This document shows, piece after piece, positions 33,582 to 43,125 of a DNA stretch of 64,000 nucleotides. Numbering within the stretch: the first letter of the stretch is position 1; the number at the start of each line of letters is the position of its first letter. The notes beneath the pieces were generated by a model, which saw nothing but the letters and a program-made list of their open reading frames with translations, did no database searches and was not told where the DNA came from. Both the position numbers and the translations under genes were made by a program. Origin of the DNA: Euryarchaeota archaeon SCGC AAA252-I15 (GTDB lineage: Archaea; Altiarchaeota; Altiarchaeia; IMC4; SCGC-AAA252-I15); assembly GCA_000402775.1 (NCBI GenBank), contig AQSC01000060.1, forward strand, positions 20,728 through 84,727, given 5' to 3'.

Positions 33582-34160
33582 ATGCGGTTTCTCCTGACAG
33601 TAGTTTTCCTACTACTGGCTTCCGGTTGCCTTGGCAACCCCGACAGGACTCTATCCTACAAGGAGTTTTTTTACGCTTACGGCAGGTTTGTTGAATCCGA
33701 CTACTTGATGGGCAAGTGGCGCGGGACGTGCGTTTTTCCCTTAAACGATGAGTCCAACGTCATCCTAATCGCGAAGGTGATCGAACGGGGGGAGGAAGCC
33801 GAAGTCAAGTGTTATTGGAAAAACGAGCCTGTTGGAGTAGGTGAGGGAGTTGGCGTACTACTTTCTGACGGGCAAAGCGACATAGACCCTGGCTGGTACG
33901 GCTGCGGGAAAAGCCAAGAGTTTTCCAGACTACTTAGGGATGCAGTCCACAATCCAGGCTCAAATCTCGCCCACCTCGGATCCGGATTAGGCGGGAAAGA
34001 GAATGCAACATCATATGTGATAGTATCGAAATGCCATTTCTGGGATGAAAACTATTGTGAGCGGATAAAGAGCAGGTTTTGCAGGCTAGATAACTCTTCA
34101 GATATTATTAGCGTCGCCTATGCCGTACTGGATGATGAATCTGGGGGAGTCTACTGGTAA
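33582..34160 (+). CDS. Putative lipoprotein
   Basis: A 192-residue protein with signal peptide MRFLLTVVFLLLASGCLG; the LASGC lipobox predicts lipidation at Cys16. The mature part has a number of Cys residues (including GTCVFP, VKCYWK, YGCGKSQ, SKCHFWDENYC, RFCRL) that could form disulfides outside the cell. The family is not recognised. The ATG 4 nt after the prefoldin stop is used; upstream ATGs overlap that gene and would add a non-hydrophobic lead. Confidence 0.7.
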   Translation: MRFLLTVVFLLLASGCLGNPDRTLSYKEFFYAYGRFVESDYLMGKWRGTCVFPLNDESNVILIAKVIERGEEAEVKCYWKNEPVGVGEGVGVLLSDGQSDIDPGWYGCGKSQEFSRLLRDAVHNPGSNLAHLGSGLGGKENATSYVIVSKCHFWDENYCERIKSRFCRLDNSSDIISVAYAVLDDESGGVYW

Positions 34161-34163
34161 AAC

Positions 34164-34433
34164 TCACTCCTCAAATCTTACGAGATACTGTTCGTGGCTG
34201 AAGTCTGCGACATCGATCACGGTTCGCCCGTAGTATTTTCGCATGAACTCGATCATGTCTTCCCTGCCCAGGATGACCGCGTTTATTGGCTCTGAAGGAT
34301 TGAAGCAGACCCGGTAGCTGTCCAGCTCGGTTTCTATGCGAATGATCTTTTCCTTAAATTGAGAGTTGAGGATATTCATAAGCTTGCGTTCGCTTAAGAG
34401 TATGCCCGACACGTCTTTTGCGTTTACTTTCAT
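34164..34433 (-). CDS. Small hypothetical protein
   Basis: An 89-residue soluble protein, MKVNAKDVSGILLSERKLMN to EQYLVRFEE. It has a mixed alpha/beta pattern, one Cys (RVCFNPSEP) and no motif that I recognise. It is divergent from the basic 99-residue gene at 34472, with about 38 bases between, and tail-to-tail with the lipoprotein gene. Codon use and frame integrity support a real gene. Confidence 0.55.
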   Translation of the reverse strand: MKVNAKDVSGILLSERKLMNILNSQFKEKIIRIETELDSYRVCFNPSEPINAVILGREDMIEFMRKYYGRTVIDVADFSHEQYLVRFEE

Positions 34434-34471
34434 CGTGAAGAGTATATTAACTCCATCAATATATAAAGGAG

Positions 34472-34771
34472 ATGGCGAGCAAGAAATTTAATAATCAGGG
34501 TAAAAGCCAAATCTTAAAGCATCTGGAACACCTGTTAAATTCTAGTGCGTCATACAACCTTTTTGTCGACCCCCTCGGGATTTACCTTGAGATTAAGGAG
34601 TCTTTGGGAAAGCGGAAGAAGATGAGTGTGAAACGGGAGAAGCTTAAGTCCGAGTCAAACCATTTGTCCAAGGGCAAGCGGAAGCGGATTTCGACGAACA
34701 AGCGGACTCGCCCGAAGATTCGGACGGTGAAAAAAGGCAGGACCGTGAAGCTTAAAGGGATAGTTTATTAA
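34472..34771 (+). CDS. Small strongly basic protein
   Basis: A 99-residue protein with an N-terminal alpha/beta part (about 45 residues) and a C-terminal half dominated by Lys/Arg (SKGKRKRISTNKRTRPKIR). The charge suggests binding to RNA or DNA. AAGGAG lies just before the ATG and ATATATAAA precedes it. The next small gene starts 6 nt downstream. I do not recognise the family. Confidence 0.6.
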   Translation: MASKKFNNQGKSQILKHLEHLLNSSASYNLFVDPLGIYLEIKESLGKRKKMSVKREKLKSESNHLSKGKRKRISTNKRTRPKIRTVKKGRTVKLKGIVY

Positions 34772-34777
34772 GATAGT

Positions 34778-35059
34778 ATGGCCCAGAAAAAAAAGAGAAG
34801 GGTAAAGGAAAACCAGGTCGTTTCCGAGTTCATAGACCAGATCGATGAGGGAATTGTCGAGTCAGGGGATAAGATAATAGTGACACGCAGGGTTGATGAA
34901 GGTTCAAAATTGAGTACAGGGGAAGTTGTTTTCTCCCACTTCGACAGCATCATGGGTCCAACAATCTTGCATCATGACATTCCCGGCCAAGGGGAGTATG
35001 GGATAATTCCTGTGGCAGACATAAAGAAAATAAGAATCATCTATCCGAGGAAAGTGTGA
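34778..35059 (+). CDS. Small hypothetical protein with basic N-terminus
   Basis: A 93-residue protein beginning MAQKKKRRVKENQVV and continuing into a compact beta-rich part (VIVTRRVDEG, EYGIIPVADIKKIRIIYPRK). It is 6 nt downstream of the basic 99-residue protein, so the pair forms an operon. The family is unknown. The convergent MptE gene ends 6 nt beyond its stop. Confidence 0.6.
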   Translation: MAQKKKRRVKENQVVSEFIDQIDEGIVESGDKIIVTRRVDEGSKLSTGEVVFSHFDSIMGPTILHHDIPGQGEYGIIPVADIKKIRIIYPRKV

Positions 35060-35065
35060 TTTAGA

Positions 35066-35764
35066 TTACTTTAGTGGAATGTTTTCAAGTTCAACTCCCC
35101 CTGAAGTCAGATTCACTATCGGAACATCCGTTTTCCCGGCCAACTCGGTAAGAAGCTTCTTTCCAATATAGAGTTTCTTCTTTTTCCTAATTGGATCGAA
35201 TGTGCCGGAGTACTCCCCGATTTCCTCTCCAAAGTCCATGCCTGCGAGGTAAATGGTCTTAGGCTTGTAGTGCTCCGCCAGATAAATGGCCCGGTCGCCG
35301 TCGGTGAAACCCCCGAAGTTTTTGACGTTCTTTGAGGGCTCAACCTGAGTCGTCCCGAAAACTGTGCCTTCAAGCTCGGGGACAACATCCTTGAGTTTCG
35401 CGATGTTGTCGCCGTGGGCGTGGACGACTGTGACGACACCTTCACAGTTAGCCTTAATCGTGGAGGGGATGTCGCCGTCCAAGTCAGTCACGTGAAAGTT
35501 AGGTAGTATGCTCTCCCCCATAAAAAGCCGGATAGAACCATCCACTGAAATGAGCACGTCCTCATCTGCCCTACCCCCCACTACCCTAAAGAAATCCTCT
35601 TTAAGCGACGGTCCGCACCCGAAAACATAAACCTCCTTCCCACGAATACCTTCGCGAAAAAGAACATCATCCCACAAGGAAACTAAACCATCCAAAACGT
35701 CCCGGGCCCGCTCATCATCAACCCGGCTTAAACCAATCAGCCCCTGAATCTCCGCGTAATCCAT
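35066..35764 (-). CDS. mptE: 6-hydroxymethyl-7,8-dihydropterin pyrophosphokinase (archaeal, DUF115)
   Basis: A 232-residue DUF115 enzyme. The conserved GCGPSL, FHVTDLDGDIPSTIKA, VVHAHGDN, FGGFTDGDRAIYLA and LAGMDFG segments are present. It pyrophosphorylates 6-hydroxymethyl-dihydropterin for tetrahydromethanopterin or folate synthesis, replacing FolK in archaea. Divergent from ksgA with a 34-base spacer. Confidence 0.92.
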   Translation of the reverse strand: MDYAEIQGLIGLSRVDDERARDVLDGLVSLWDDVLFREGIRGKEVYVFGCGPSLKEDFFRVVGGRADEDVLISVDGSIRLFMGESILPNFHVTDLDGDIPSTIKANCEGVVTVVHAHGDNIAKLKDVVPELEGTVFGTTQVEPSKNVKNFGGFTDGDRAIYLAEHYKPKTIYLAGMDFGEEIGEYSGTFDPIRKKKKLYIGKKLLTELAGKTDVPIVNLTSGGVELENIPLK

Positions 35765-35798
35765 ATTCTTTTAATCTAAAAGAGATTAGTCTACTAAA

Positions 35799-36509
35799 AT
35801 GCTTCCTTTAGGCGATGGTTTGAGCGGCCGCTACATAATGGTGGACGATGCTCTTTTAGAAAGGCTCTGCGAGTATGCGGATGTAAGGAAAGGAGACACC
35901 ATCCTCGAAATCGGCGCGGGCACGGGGAATCTCACGGAAGTCTTGCTTGAACACGGGGCGAATGTTGTGGCCATAGAGAAGGATCCGAGATATTTTAACT
36001 ACCTTGAAAAATCCTTTAAAGGAGAAGTGGGGCTCACAGTAATTCGCGGGGATGCCGTGAAAATCGACTTGCCCGCAGCCAGCAAGGTCGTCTCAAACAT
36101 CCCTTACGCAATTTCGAAAAAACTAATTCTAAAGTTGATTCGAATAGATTATGAAAAAATTGTCATCGTCTGTCAAAGAGAGTTTGCAAAAAAGCTTAAT
36201 GCAAATGCAGGAGAAAATAACTACAGATTCATCTCAGCCATCACTCAGACCGTCTGCAAGGTAAAAGTGCGCGAGGAAGTGCCACCTAGCGCATTCAACC
36301 CTAAACCCAAGGTCTGGTCGGCGGTAGTTGAGTTGACACCTAAAAGCCACTTTAACGAAAAGTATGCGAAAACTCTTCAAAAACTTTTCAACCACAAAAA
36401 CAAGAATATCCGAAACATCCTGGAAGACGCCCCTAAAGCATATTCAGAGGGAAAACCGTGTGACCTATCACCCCAACAGCTTATGAATTTGATTAAAAAA
36501 GTAAATTAA
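35799..36509 (+). CDS. ksgA: 16S rRNA dimethyladenosine transferase
   Basis: A 236-residue SAM-dependent RNA methyltransferase. ILEIGAGTGNLTEVLL is the SAM motif, VVSNIPYAISKKL the catalytic NIPY motif, and ERFAKKL-like ...CQREFAKKLNA the following helix. It dimethylates two adjacent adenines near the 3' end of 16S rRNA. The length is normal for archaea. Monocistronic. Confidence 0.95.
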   Translation: MLPLGDGLSGRYIMVDDALLERLCEYADVRKGDTILEIGAGTGNLTEVLLEHGANVVAIEKDPRYFNYLEKSFKGEVGLTVIRGDAVKIDLPAASKVVSNIPYAISKKLILKLIRIDYEKIVIVCQREFAKKLNANAGENNYRFISAITQTVCKVKVREEVPPSAFNPKPKVWSAVVELTPKSHFNEKYAKTLQKLFNHKNKNIRNILEDAPKAYSEGKPCDLSPQQLMNLIKKVN

Positions 36510-36556
36510 TTTTTAACTCATATTCCACAATAACATAGTTACGTAAGTGATTCACG

Positions 36557-37444
36557 ATGAAAAAGAAGACTGGAACGAAACTGCTTAAGGAAGGATTCGC
36601 CAAAATGGTGAAAGGCGGGGTCATCATGGACGTGACCGACGCCAAGCAAGCGAAGATTGCAGAGGAGGCGGGGGCTGTCGCCGTTATGGCCTTAGAGCGA
36701 GTGCCCGCAGACATTCGCGCAGACGGGGGTGTGGCTCGGATGAGCGATCCCGCAAAGATTCTTGAGATTATAGATACTGTAACGATTCCTGTCATGGCGA
36801 AGGCGAGGATCGGCCACTTCGTCGAAGCCCAGATTCTTGAGGCGTTGGGCGTTGACATGGTGGATGAATCCGAAGTCTTAACGCCTGCCGACGAGGCCCA
36901 CCACATCGACAAGACAAAGTTTACCATACCTTTTGTTTGTGGCTGCAGGGATTTGGGTGAAGCTCTCCGAAGGATTTCTGAAGGAGCCGCGATGATACGG
37001 ACTAAGGGTGAGGCAGGGACAGGAAACATCGTTGAGGCGGTAAGGCACATGAGGGCCGTTCTGGGAGAGATTGAGAAAATCAAGTCCATGAGCGAGGACG
37101 AATTATACAAGGAGGCGAAGGACCTTCAAGCGCCTATCGACTTGGTGAGGGAAGTGAAAATATTGGGTAGGCTTCCAGTCGTTAATTTTTGTGCTGGAGG
37201 GATTGCAACTCCCGCTGACGCAGCCCTTATGATGCAGCTTGGAGCTGACGGAAACTTTGTGGGCTCGGGTATTTTCAAGAGTGAGGAGCCTGAAAAGCGG
37301 GCTAAGGCGATTGTTGAGGCGACATTGCATTTCAACGACCCTAAGCTTTTAGCCGAGATTTCCAGGGGGCTTTCAGGCCCTATGAAGGGTATTGACATTC
37401 GCGAACTTGATGAGAAACAACTCTTGCAGACTAGGGGATGGTAA
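36557..37444 (+). CDS. pdxS: Pyridoxal 5'-phosphate synthase lyase subunit
   Basis: A 295-residue TIM-barrel subunit that builds PLP from ribose-5-phosphate, glyceraldehyde-3-phosphate and ammonia. [53 protein letters not shown] and [20 protein letters not shown] are diagnostic. Its partner PdxT lies 3.5 kb downstream in the same plus-strand run, separated by a CBS protein and a P-type ATPase. Confidence 0.97.
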   Translation: MKKKTGTKLLKEGFAKMVKGGVIMDVTDAKQAKIAEEAGAVAVMALERVPADIRADGGVARMSDPAKILEIIDTVTIPVMAKARIGHFVEAQILEALGVDMVDESEVLTPADEAHHIDKTKFTIPFVCGCRDLGEALRRISEGAAMIRTKGEAGTGNIVEAVRHMRAVLGEIEKIKSMSEDELYKEAKDLQAPIDLVREVKILGRLPVVNFCAGGIATPADAALMMQLGADGNFVGSGIFKSEEPEKRAKAIVEATLHFNDPKLLAEISRGLSGPMKGIDIRELDEKQLLQTRGW

Positions 37445-38253
37445 TGCTTGTTAAGGAGTTTATGCGGAAGGATTTTTTAACTGTTAGTCCGGGAGAGGAC
37501 GTTGTTACTGCCGGAAACCGCCTCCTTGAGAAACACACTTCTTGTGCGGTGGTTGAGGATTCTGATGGAATGCTTTTGGGGATGCTTTCTAAGGAAGGTT
37601 TTGTCTTGAGTGTGAAGTATCTTGGAGGGAATCCTTTAGCCGATTTCAAGGTTTCCGACTTTATGGAACACAACGTCGAGACAGTAAAGCCTGACGACAC
37701 TATAATGGATGCCGTGGAGTCGCTCCTTGAAGTGCCGTACAGGATTGACCGGCTTCCCGTTGTGGATGAAGCCGGGAAAGTCCAAGGGATTCTGACAAAG
37801 GAGAACATAATGCATTTTTTCAGGGACGAGATTCACGGTAAATTCAAGGTTAAGGATCTTATGCGATATGACCCAACTTGCGTTTATGATTACATCCCAA
37901 TTAGGGATGTTTTAATCAAATTAGACACGTCAAGCGAAAAGAGAGTCCTAGTCCTTGAAGGGAAAAAACTTGTAGGAATTATTACAATACTTGATCTCGC
38001 CATGGCTTTTTTCAAGGAGCGGTTGGAGAAAGGTGATGTCTTTGACTGGGATATTTACGCAGACATTAATGCCGAACACGTGATGACAAGAAATCCGATT
38101 ACTGTTGGTAATAAGGCAGACGCCAATGAAGCCGTGACCATCATGTTAGACAATAAGATAGGGGGTGTCCCAGTTTTAAACGATATATTAAACGGGGTGA
38201 TTTCAAGGACTGAAATCGTTAAGGGATACAAAATATTCTGCGATCAGGGATAG
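37438..38253 (+). CDS. Four-CBS-domain protein
   Basis: A 271-residue protein made of four CBS motifs (starting near residues 5, 70, 140 and 205; for example [58 protein letters not shown]). Two Bateman modules of this kind bind adenine nucleotides or similar ligands and act as sensors. It overlaps the end of pdxS, so translation is coupled; a link to PLP or ion transport regulation is inference. A second ATG at 37444 is equally possible. Confidence 0.9.
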   Translation: MVMLVKEFMRKDFLTVSPGEDVVTAGNRLLEKHTSCAVVEDSDGMLLGMLSKEGFVLSVKYLGGNPLADFKVSDFMEHNVETVKPDDTIMDAVESLLEVPYRIDRLPVVDEAGKVQGILTKENIMHFFRDEIHGKFKVKDLMRYDPTCVYDYIPIRDVLIKLDTSSEKRVLVLEGKKLVGIITILDLAMAFFKERLEKGDVFDWDIYADINAEHVMTRNPITVGNKADANEAVTIMLDNKIGGVPVLNDILNGVISRTEIVKGYKIFCDQG

Positions 38254-38272
38254 ACTCCCCTAATCCCTTTTT
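38247..38272 (+). terminator. Weak hairpin plus T5
   Basis: GGGAT at 38247-38251 can pair with ATCCC at 38263-38267, followed by TTTTT (38268-38272), at the stop of the CBS gene. A second small hairpin CCCC-AAA-GGGG follows. This is a possible terminator or read-through site before the P-type ATPase. Confidence 0.35.
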
Positions 38273-38305
38273 ATGCCCCAAAGGGGATAAATTATAATAA
38301 CTGAG

Positions 38306-40963
38306 ATGGCTTCTTGGCACTCTATTGAAAAAACCGATGTTTATGAAAAGCTTTCCTCCAGCGAGGATGGGCTCTCGGAAGCCGAATCTTCAAAGCGGCT
38401 TGAATCGTATGGAGTGAACGAGCTTAAGCGCGAGAAGAGAATCACTCCATTACAACTTTTTCTGAATCAGTTCAAGGATTTCCTGGTTTTGATTCTGATT
38501 GCCTCAGCCTTGGTTTCTCTCGGCATCGGCTTCATTCAACACACTGAGGAGGAGGTCGTCGAGGCATTGGCAATACTGGTCGTTGTCGCATTCATCACGA
38601 TTGTGGGATTCGTCCAGGAGTTTAAGGCCGAGAAGGAGCTTGAGGCGTTGAAGAAGATGGTGTCCCCCGAGGCGATTGTCGTCCGTGATGGGGAGCAGGT
38701 GAAAATCGACGCGAAATTGATTGTTCCGGGAGACATACTCGTCCTTGAGGCGGGGGATAAGGTGCCGGCGGATGCGAGAATCATCGAGGAAATCGATCTT
38801 CGAGTTAATGAGTCGGCTTTGACCGGAGAGTCACTTCCAGTCCAAAAAGAGGATGCGATTCTAACCGAAAAAACACCTCTCGCAGACAGACGGAATATGG
38901 TGTACACCGGAACAATAGTAACTTACGGGAAAGCCAGGGCTGTGGTAGTCGAAACCGGAATGAACACCGAACTTGGGAAAATCGCAGGCCACATTCAAGA
39001 CATTGAATCCGAGAAAACCCCCTTGCAGATTCGACTCGACACTGTGGGAAAACAAATCGGGTTGATTGTAATCGTGTTAAGCATAATCATGTTCATCATA
39101 GGATTGATTTCGGGTGCGGGAAGCCCCATAACCCTTTTTCTCGCAGCAGTAGCCTTGGCTGTTGCGGCAGTCCCTGAAGGCCTTCCAGCAGTCGTAACTG
39201 TAACCCTGGCTCGCGGAATGCGGAAGATGGTTGAAAAACACGCCATAGTTCGCAGGCTCACAGCAGTCGAAACACTCGGGTCAACCACCGTGATCTGCTC
39301 TGACAAAACAGGGACTTTAACGAGAAACGAGATGACAGTCAGAAAAATATACGTTGGAGGAGATCAAGCATCAGTCACAGGAAGAGGATACGAACCCAAA
39401 GGAGACTTCTCCCTCGACAAAAATCGCAAAGACTTAAGACTGCTCCTTGAAATCAGCTCCCTATGCAACAACAGCTCGCTTACAAAAACCGGCGGCAGCT
39501 GGACGATAGTGGGCGACCCTACTGAAGCATCACTCGTAGTGGCAGCCTCCAAAGCAGGATTATGGCAGAAAAACCTTAAAAAAGAGTACCCCCGCGTAGG
39601 AGAACTCCCCTTCAGCTCTGAGCGTAAGATGATGACTACTTTGCACAAGAATCCTGGTGGGGTTGAGGTGGCTTATGTTAAGGGTGCTTTGGACATCATA
39701 CTCGGCTTGTGCACTAAAGTTATTCTGGGGGGTAGGGAAGTAGAGCTGACTGATGAGAGGAGGGATGATATTCTTTCGATGAATGACGAGTACACTTCCC
39801 AGGCTTTGAGGGTTTTGGGGATGGCTTATCGAAAGGTTCCTAAAGGTTTGTCTCACGATGAAATCGAAAAAGACCTTGTTTTCGTAGGCTTCGCAGGCAT
39901 GATCGACCCGCCCCGAATTGATGCCGTAAACGCCATTAAAGTGTGCAATACTGCGGGAATACGCACCGTCATGATCACGGGAGACCACAAGGGTACTGCA
40001 GTAGCCGTCGCAACCGAGATGGGTTTGTTTACCGGCAAGGAAAAAGTGCTTGAAGGAGTGGATCTTGAGGAAATCTCTGACGAGGAACTTGAAGATGTCG
40101 TCGGGGAAGTGGCGATTTATGCGAGAGTTTCGCCTGAACACAAACTTCGAATAGTTAACGCACTGAAAAAACAGGGTGAGATAGTCGCAATGACTGGTGA
40201 CGGAGTGAACGATGCGCCAGCACTGAAGAAAGCAGACATCGGAGTTGCCATGGGAATTACGGGAACCGAAGTCTCAAAGGAGGCGGCGGACATGGTCTTA
40301 GCCGACGACAACTTCGCATCCATTGTCTCGGCCGTTGAGGAGGGAAGGGGAATATTCGACAACATAAAGCTTTTCATAAAATACCTTTTGTCGTGCAACA
40401 TCGGGGAGGTGTTAACGATATTCATCGGAATAATAGGTTGGGCTAGACTCCCACTCCTACCCCTTCAAATCCTTTGGATGAACCTGCTCACGGACGCCGC
40501 CCCCGCCCTAGCTCTAGGATTCAATCCCAAAGACCCGGACATCATGGAGCGGCCACCGCGAGACCCGGAGGAAGGAATTATCACAAAACAGACTTTAACG
40601 CGGTTTCTAGGCATCGGCATTCTTATGAGCGCTGGAACACTTATAGTGTTTGCATTGATGCTCTCTCAAGACCCGGGCAAGGCGCAGACGCTGGCTTTCA
40701 CAACGCTGGTACTCTTCCAGATGTTTTATGTCCTCTCTTGTCGAAGCGAGAAGTTCACTTTATTTAAGGTTGGATTACTCTCAAATGCGTATCTCATCCT
40801 CGCAGTCGTATTTTCCGTCTTAATGCACATTGCAGTTGTGAGTATACCATTTCTTCAAGACATATTCAACACAGTCTCCTTATCCTATTCTGACTGGTTT
40901 ATCGCGGTCGCCATCTCTTCGACCGCATTTATTATCCCGGAGGCTTTAAAGCTTAGGAAATGA
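38306..40963 (+). CDS. Cation-transporting P-type ATPase, Ca type (P2A)
   Basis: An 885-residue ion pump. The phosphorylated Asp is D333 in CSDKTGTLTRNE. Other motifs are LTGESLPVQKE (actuator), VAAVPEGLPAVVTVTLARGM (membrane ion site, P2 type), MTGDGVNDAPALKKADIG (hinge) and NLLTDAAPALALG. The N-terminal cation-ATPase domain, P/N domains and six C-terminal helices are complete. PEGLPAVVT and the overall layout resemble SERCA/PMCA-like Ca pumps. The pdxT ATG overlaps its TGA by 4 nt. Confidence 0.93.
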   Translation: MASWHSIEKTDVYEKLSSSEDGLSEAESSKRLESYGVNELKREKRITPLQLFLNQFKDFLVLILIASALVSLGIGFIQHTEEEVVEALAILVVVAFITIVGFVQEFKAEKELEALKKMVSPEAIVVRDGEQVKIDAKLIVPGDILVLEAGDKVPADARIIEEIDLRVNESALTGESLPVQKEDAILTEKTPLADRRNMVYTGTIVTYGKARAVVVETGMNTELGKIAGHIQDIESEKTPLQIRLDTVGKQIGLIVIVLSIIMFIIGLISGAGSPITLFLAAVALAVAAVPEGLPAVVTVTLARGMRKMVEKHAIVRRLTAVETLGSTTVICSDKTGTLTRNEMTVRKIYVGGDQASVTGRGYEPKGDFSLDKNRKDLRLLLEISSLCNNSSLTKTGGSWTIVGDPTEASLVVAASKAGLWQKNLKKEYPRVGELPFSSERKMMTTLHKNPGGVEVAYVKGALDIILGLCTKVILGGREVELTDERRDDILSMNDEYTSQALRVLGMAYRKVPKGLSHDEIEKDLVFVGFAGMIDPPRIDAVNAIKVCNTAGIRTVMITGDHKGTAVAVATEMGLFTGKEKVLEGVDLEEISDEELEDVVGEVAIYARVSPEHKLRIVNALKKQGEIVAMTGDGVNDAPALKKADIGVAMGITGTEVSKEAADMVLADDNFASIVSAVEEGRGIFDNIKLFIKYLLSCNIGEVLTIFIGIIGWARLPLLPLQILWMNLLTDAAPALALGFNPKDPDIMERPPRDPEEGIITKQTLTRFLGIGILMSAGTLIVFALMLSQDPGKAQTLAFTTLVLFQMFYVLSCRSEKFTLFKVGLLSNAYLILAVVFSVLMHIAVVSIPFLQDIFNTVSLSYSDWFIAVAISSTAFIIPEALKLRK

Positions 40964-41547
40964 AGCGGGTAGGCGTGCTCTCAGTTCAAGGGGATGTGAG
41001 TGAACACACAACTTTTCTAAGTAAAGTTTGCACGACTGATTTTAAGGTCTCCGAAGTTAAGACTAAAGACACAATAGAACAGGTTGATGCCCTTGTTTTT
41101 CCGGGTGGGGAATCAACGACCATCGGCAAGCTTTTGAGAGAGTATGAAGTCGATATCGTTTTGAAAAAGATTGCTTCTAAAGGAATCCCAATCCTCGGCA
41201 CCTGCGCGGGACTTGTCCTTCTAGCAAAAGAGGGGGACGAGCAAATTGAAAAAACCCGGCAGCCACTTCTCGAAGTCGTCGACATTAAGGTTTCGCGCAA
41301 CGCCTTCGGCCCCCAGCGGGAAAGCTTCGAGCACACCCTTGAAATACCAGTCTTGGGTGGGAAACCTTATCCCGGAGTCTTCATCCGCGCTCCCGCAATC
41401 GACAAGAGTTGGGGTAAAGTAAAATCCTTGTGCGAGTTCGAGGGAAGGATTATCGCAGCCCAACAGGAAAACATAATCGTCACGGCATTTCACCCCGAAC
41501 TTTCAGGCGACATGCGCCTGCACGAATACTTCCTGGATTTAATCTAG
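40960..41547 (+). CDS. pdxT: Pyridoxal 5'-phosphate synthase glutaminase subunit
   Basis: A 195-residue class I glutaminase that supplies ammonia to PdxS. LSVQGDVSEH, LVFPGGESTTIGKLL, the catalytic Cys in ILGTCAGLVLLA (C82) and the His in TAFHPELSGD are present. It is translationally coupled to the P-type ATPase gene, an unusual position for pdxT, which normally neighbours pdxS directly. Confidence 0.95.
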   Translation: MKRVGVLSVQGDVSEHTTFLSKVCTTDFKVSEVKTKDTIEQVDALVFPGGESTTIGKLLREYEVDIVLKKIASKGIPILGTCAGLVLLAKEGDEQIEKTRQPLLEVVDIKVSRNAFGPQRESFEHTLEIPVLGGKPYPGVFIRAPAIDKSWGKVKSLCEFEGRIIAAQQENIIVTAFHPELSGDMRLHEYFLDLI

Positions 41548-41570
41548 AAAACCCTTTTATTAAACCTAAA

Positions 41571-42482
41571 ATGCGTTTTTTCCGTCGCAAGCGTAAAAGA
41601 ACGGTGATGCCGGGGGAGCTTACTCGCAAGAACGCCTGCGAGGCGATTGAGGCGGCACTCGACCCCCTCCTTGCCGCTCGAGCGCACTTTGACAGGGGTG
41701 AGAGCGTTTCTACGAGACTTGACTGGTGTGGTGAGCCCGTTGACACAAAGGAGTTTCTAGCCAAGTTTAACGCGCCCAAAACGTTTCAGGGGTCTTCCGG
41801 GGAGATTCATTTCAGCTTTCCGCAGGCTTTTAAACCAATCCTCGCAATACCCCCCACACATAGCAGAGACTGTTTTTTGCGGGAGGGTGATGTGGACGTC
41901 GCAGTCTACCCGTTTGTTCTGGGACTTGGAAGAAGCGTTTTCCCTGAAGAGTCAGAGTATCCGACGAGAGACCCTTCATCAGGCGACGTGAAAAGACACT
42001 GGAACGACCACCTCAAAAAAATGTACGCACTCTCGTTTGAGGGCGACGACATGACGTGCTGGGGAATCTACGATCTCATGCTTTTTAAAGACCATCCACC
42101 GGTCGTAAGACAATATGAACTGCAGAACACAGTATTGTTCATGGATGAAAACGTGAGGGATGAATTGCGAGGGCTTAAGGACGGGCTCTCTGGAAGGGAC
42201 CGCAATAAATGGGGTAACCATTACTCGCGTATACTTCGTAAAACGGAAAACCGGCAGTTCACTCAGGCGGTCCCCGCCTTCGCCTACCAGCACAGGGCGA
42301 GCCTGCTGCCGCTCACAGTTGCCGACGCCATGGGCAGGATGGGCGTGAAACACTTTTCCACGAGAGGCTCAATACCCAACGACAGATCAGTCTACACCCA
42401 GTCCTACAACTTCTTAAAAAACTGCGAAACCGGCTTAGAGATCATGAGCTTCGATGACCTGGAGTGTATGATACGAAAATAG
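41571..42482 (+). CDS. Unknown protein, paralog A of the 41.6-44.1 kb pair
   Basis: A 303-residue protein with a basic start MRFFRRKRKR. It shares a distinctive body with the gene at 43247: GDVDVAVYPFVLG, FPEESEYPTRDPSSG, TCWGIYDLMLF, LSGRDRNKWGNHYSRIL, VPAFAYQHRASLLPLTV and SVYTQSYNFLKNCETG. I recognise neither a fold nor a family. There is no signal or membrane segment. The regularly conserved Asp, Trp, Arg and His residues hint at an enzyme, possibly nuclease-like, but that is a guess. Its 3' end is duplicated at 43126-43209. Confidence 0.65.
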   Translation: MRFFRRKRKRTVMPGELTRKNACEAIEAALDPLLAARAHFDRGESVSTRLDWCGEPVDTKEFLAKFNAPKTFQGSSGEIHFSFPQAFKPILAIPPTHSRDCFLREGDVDVAVYPFVLGLGRSVFPEESEYPTRDPSSGDVKRHWNDHLKKMYALSFEGDDMTCWGIYDLMLFKDHPPVVRQYELQNTVLFMDENVRDELRGLKDGLSGRDRNKWGNHYSRILRKTENRQFTQAVPAFAYQHRASLLPLTVADAMGRMGVKHFSTRGSIPNDRSVYTQSYNFLKNCETGLEIMSFDDLECMIRK

Positions 42483-42522
42483 ATTAAATAGCCGATGAAA
42501 TAAACTCGAAGAGAATATCTTA

Positions 42523-43041
42523 CTATGCAAGCGGCGGATGCCGTCTACCAAGCTCCTTTCCTGCGATTCTTTTCGCGTCGAATCGATCGGTTTCAGCTAT
42601 GTGCGATAAAAGTTTTTCAATCCGGTCTTGAGTAGGCTTGTCTTGAGCGTTAGTCGAGTTTCCTATGCGAATAATGGATCTTGCTGCCTTCACCCGCACC
42701 GTTGAAAAAAATTTTTTCTCGCCATCATCCGGTTGTTTAAAAACCTTTTCCAGATAATCGAATGCAAGGGGATTTTCCGTATCCCCCAATGCTTCAGCAG
42801 CTTTTTCACGACCGGTCGTATAGGGCGCGTCCTCGGTCAAGTATGAACCTATACGGGATATACACTCTTGGGCAAGCTCGGGTTTGGGGGAATGTGAAAT
42901 ACGGGCAAGTTGAGTTAAAGCGAGCATCCTTTCAGTCTCCACTCCCTCGTCTAGGATTTTGGAGAAATGCTTGAACTCGGTGATTGCTACTGAATAGGGG
43001 GTTGGTGTCTTGGAATCCGATTTTTCAACTGTTTTTACCAT
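42523..43041 (-). CDS. HEAT/PBS-lyase-repeat-like protein
   Basis: A 172-residue helical protein. The repeats ERMLALTQLARISHSP, GREKAAEALGDTENPLAFDY and RVKAARSIIRIGN show the DhhVRxxAxxALG pattern of HEAT/PBS-lyase repeats. I prefer the ATG at 43041 (MVKTVEKSDS); a longer frame up to 43134 would overlap the paralog remnant. It lies on the opposite strand between two near-identical 3'-end sequences of the flanking gene family, as if inserted. Confidence 0.65.
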   Translation of the reverse strand: MVKTVEKSDSKTPTPYSVAITEFKHFSKILDEGVETERMLALTQLARISHSPKPELAQECISRIGSYLTEDAPYTTGREKAAEALGDTENPLAFDYLEKVFKQPDDGEKKFFSTVRVKAARSIIRIGNSTNAQDKPTQDRIEKLLSHIAETDRFDAKRIAGKELGRRHPPLA

Positions 43042-43125
43042 CACTAATAATAGGATTATGGAGAATAAAATATCTTTCGATAAGATAGCTAACTTAGTTG
43101 AATATGAATAATTATTGTAGGTCTT

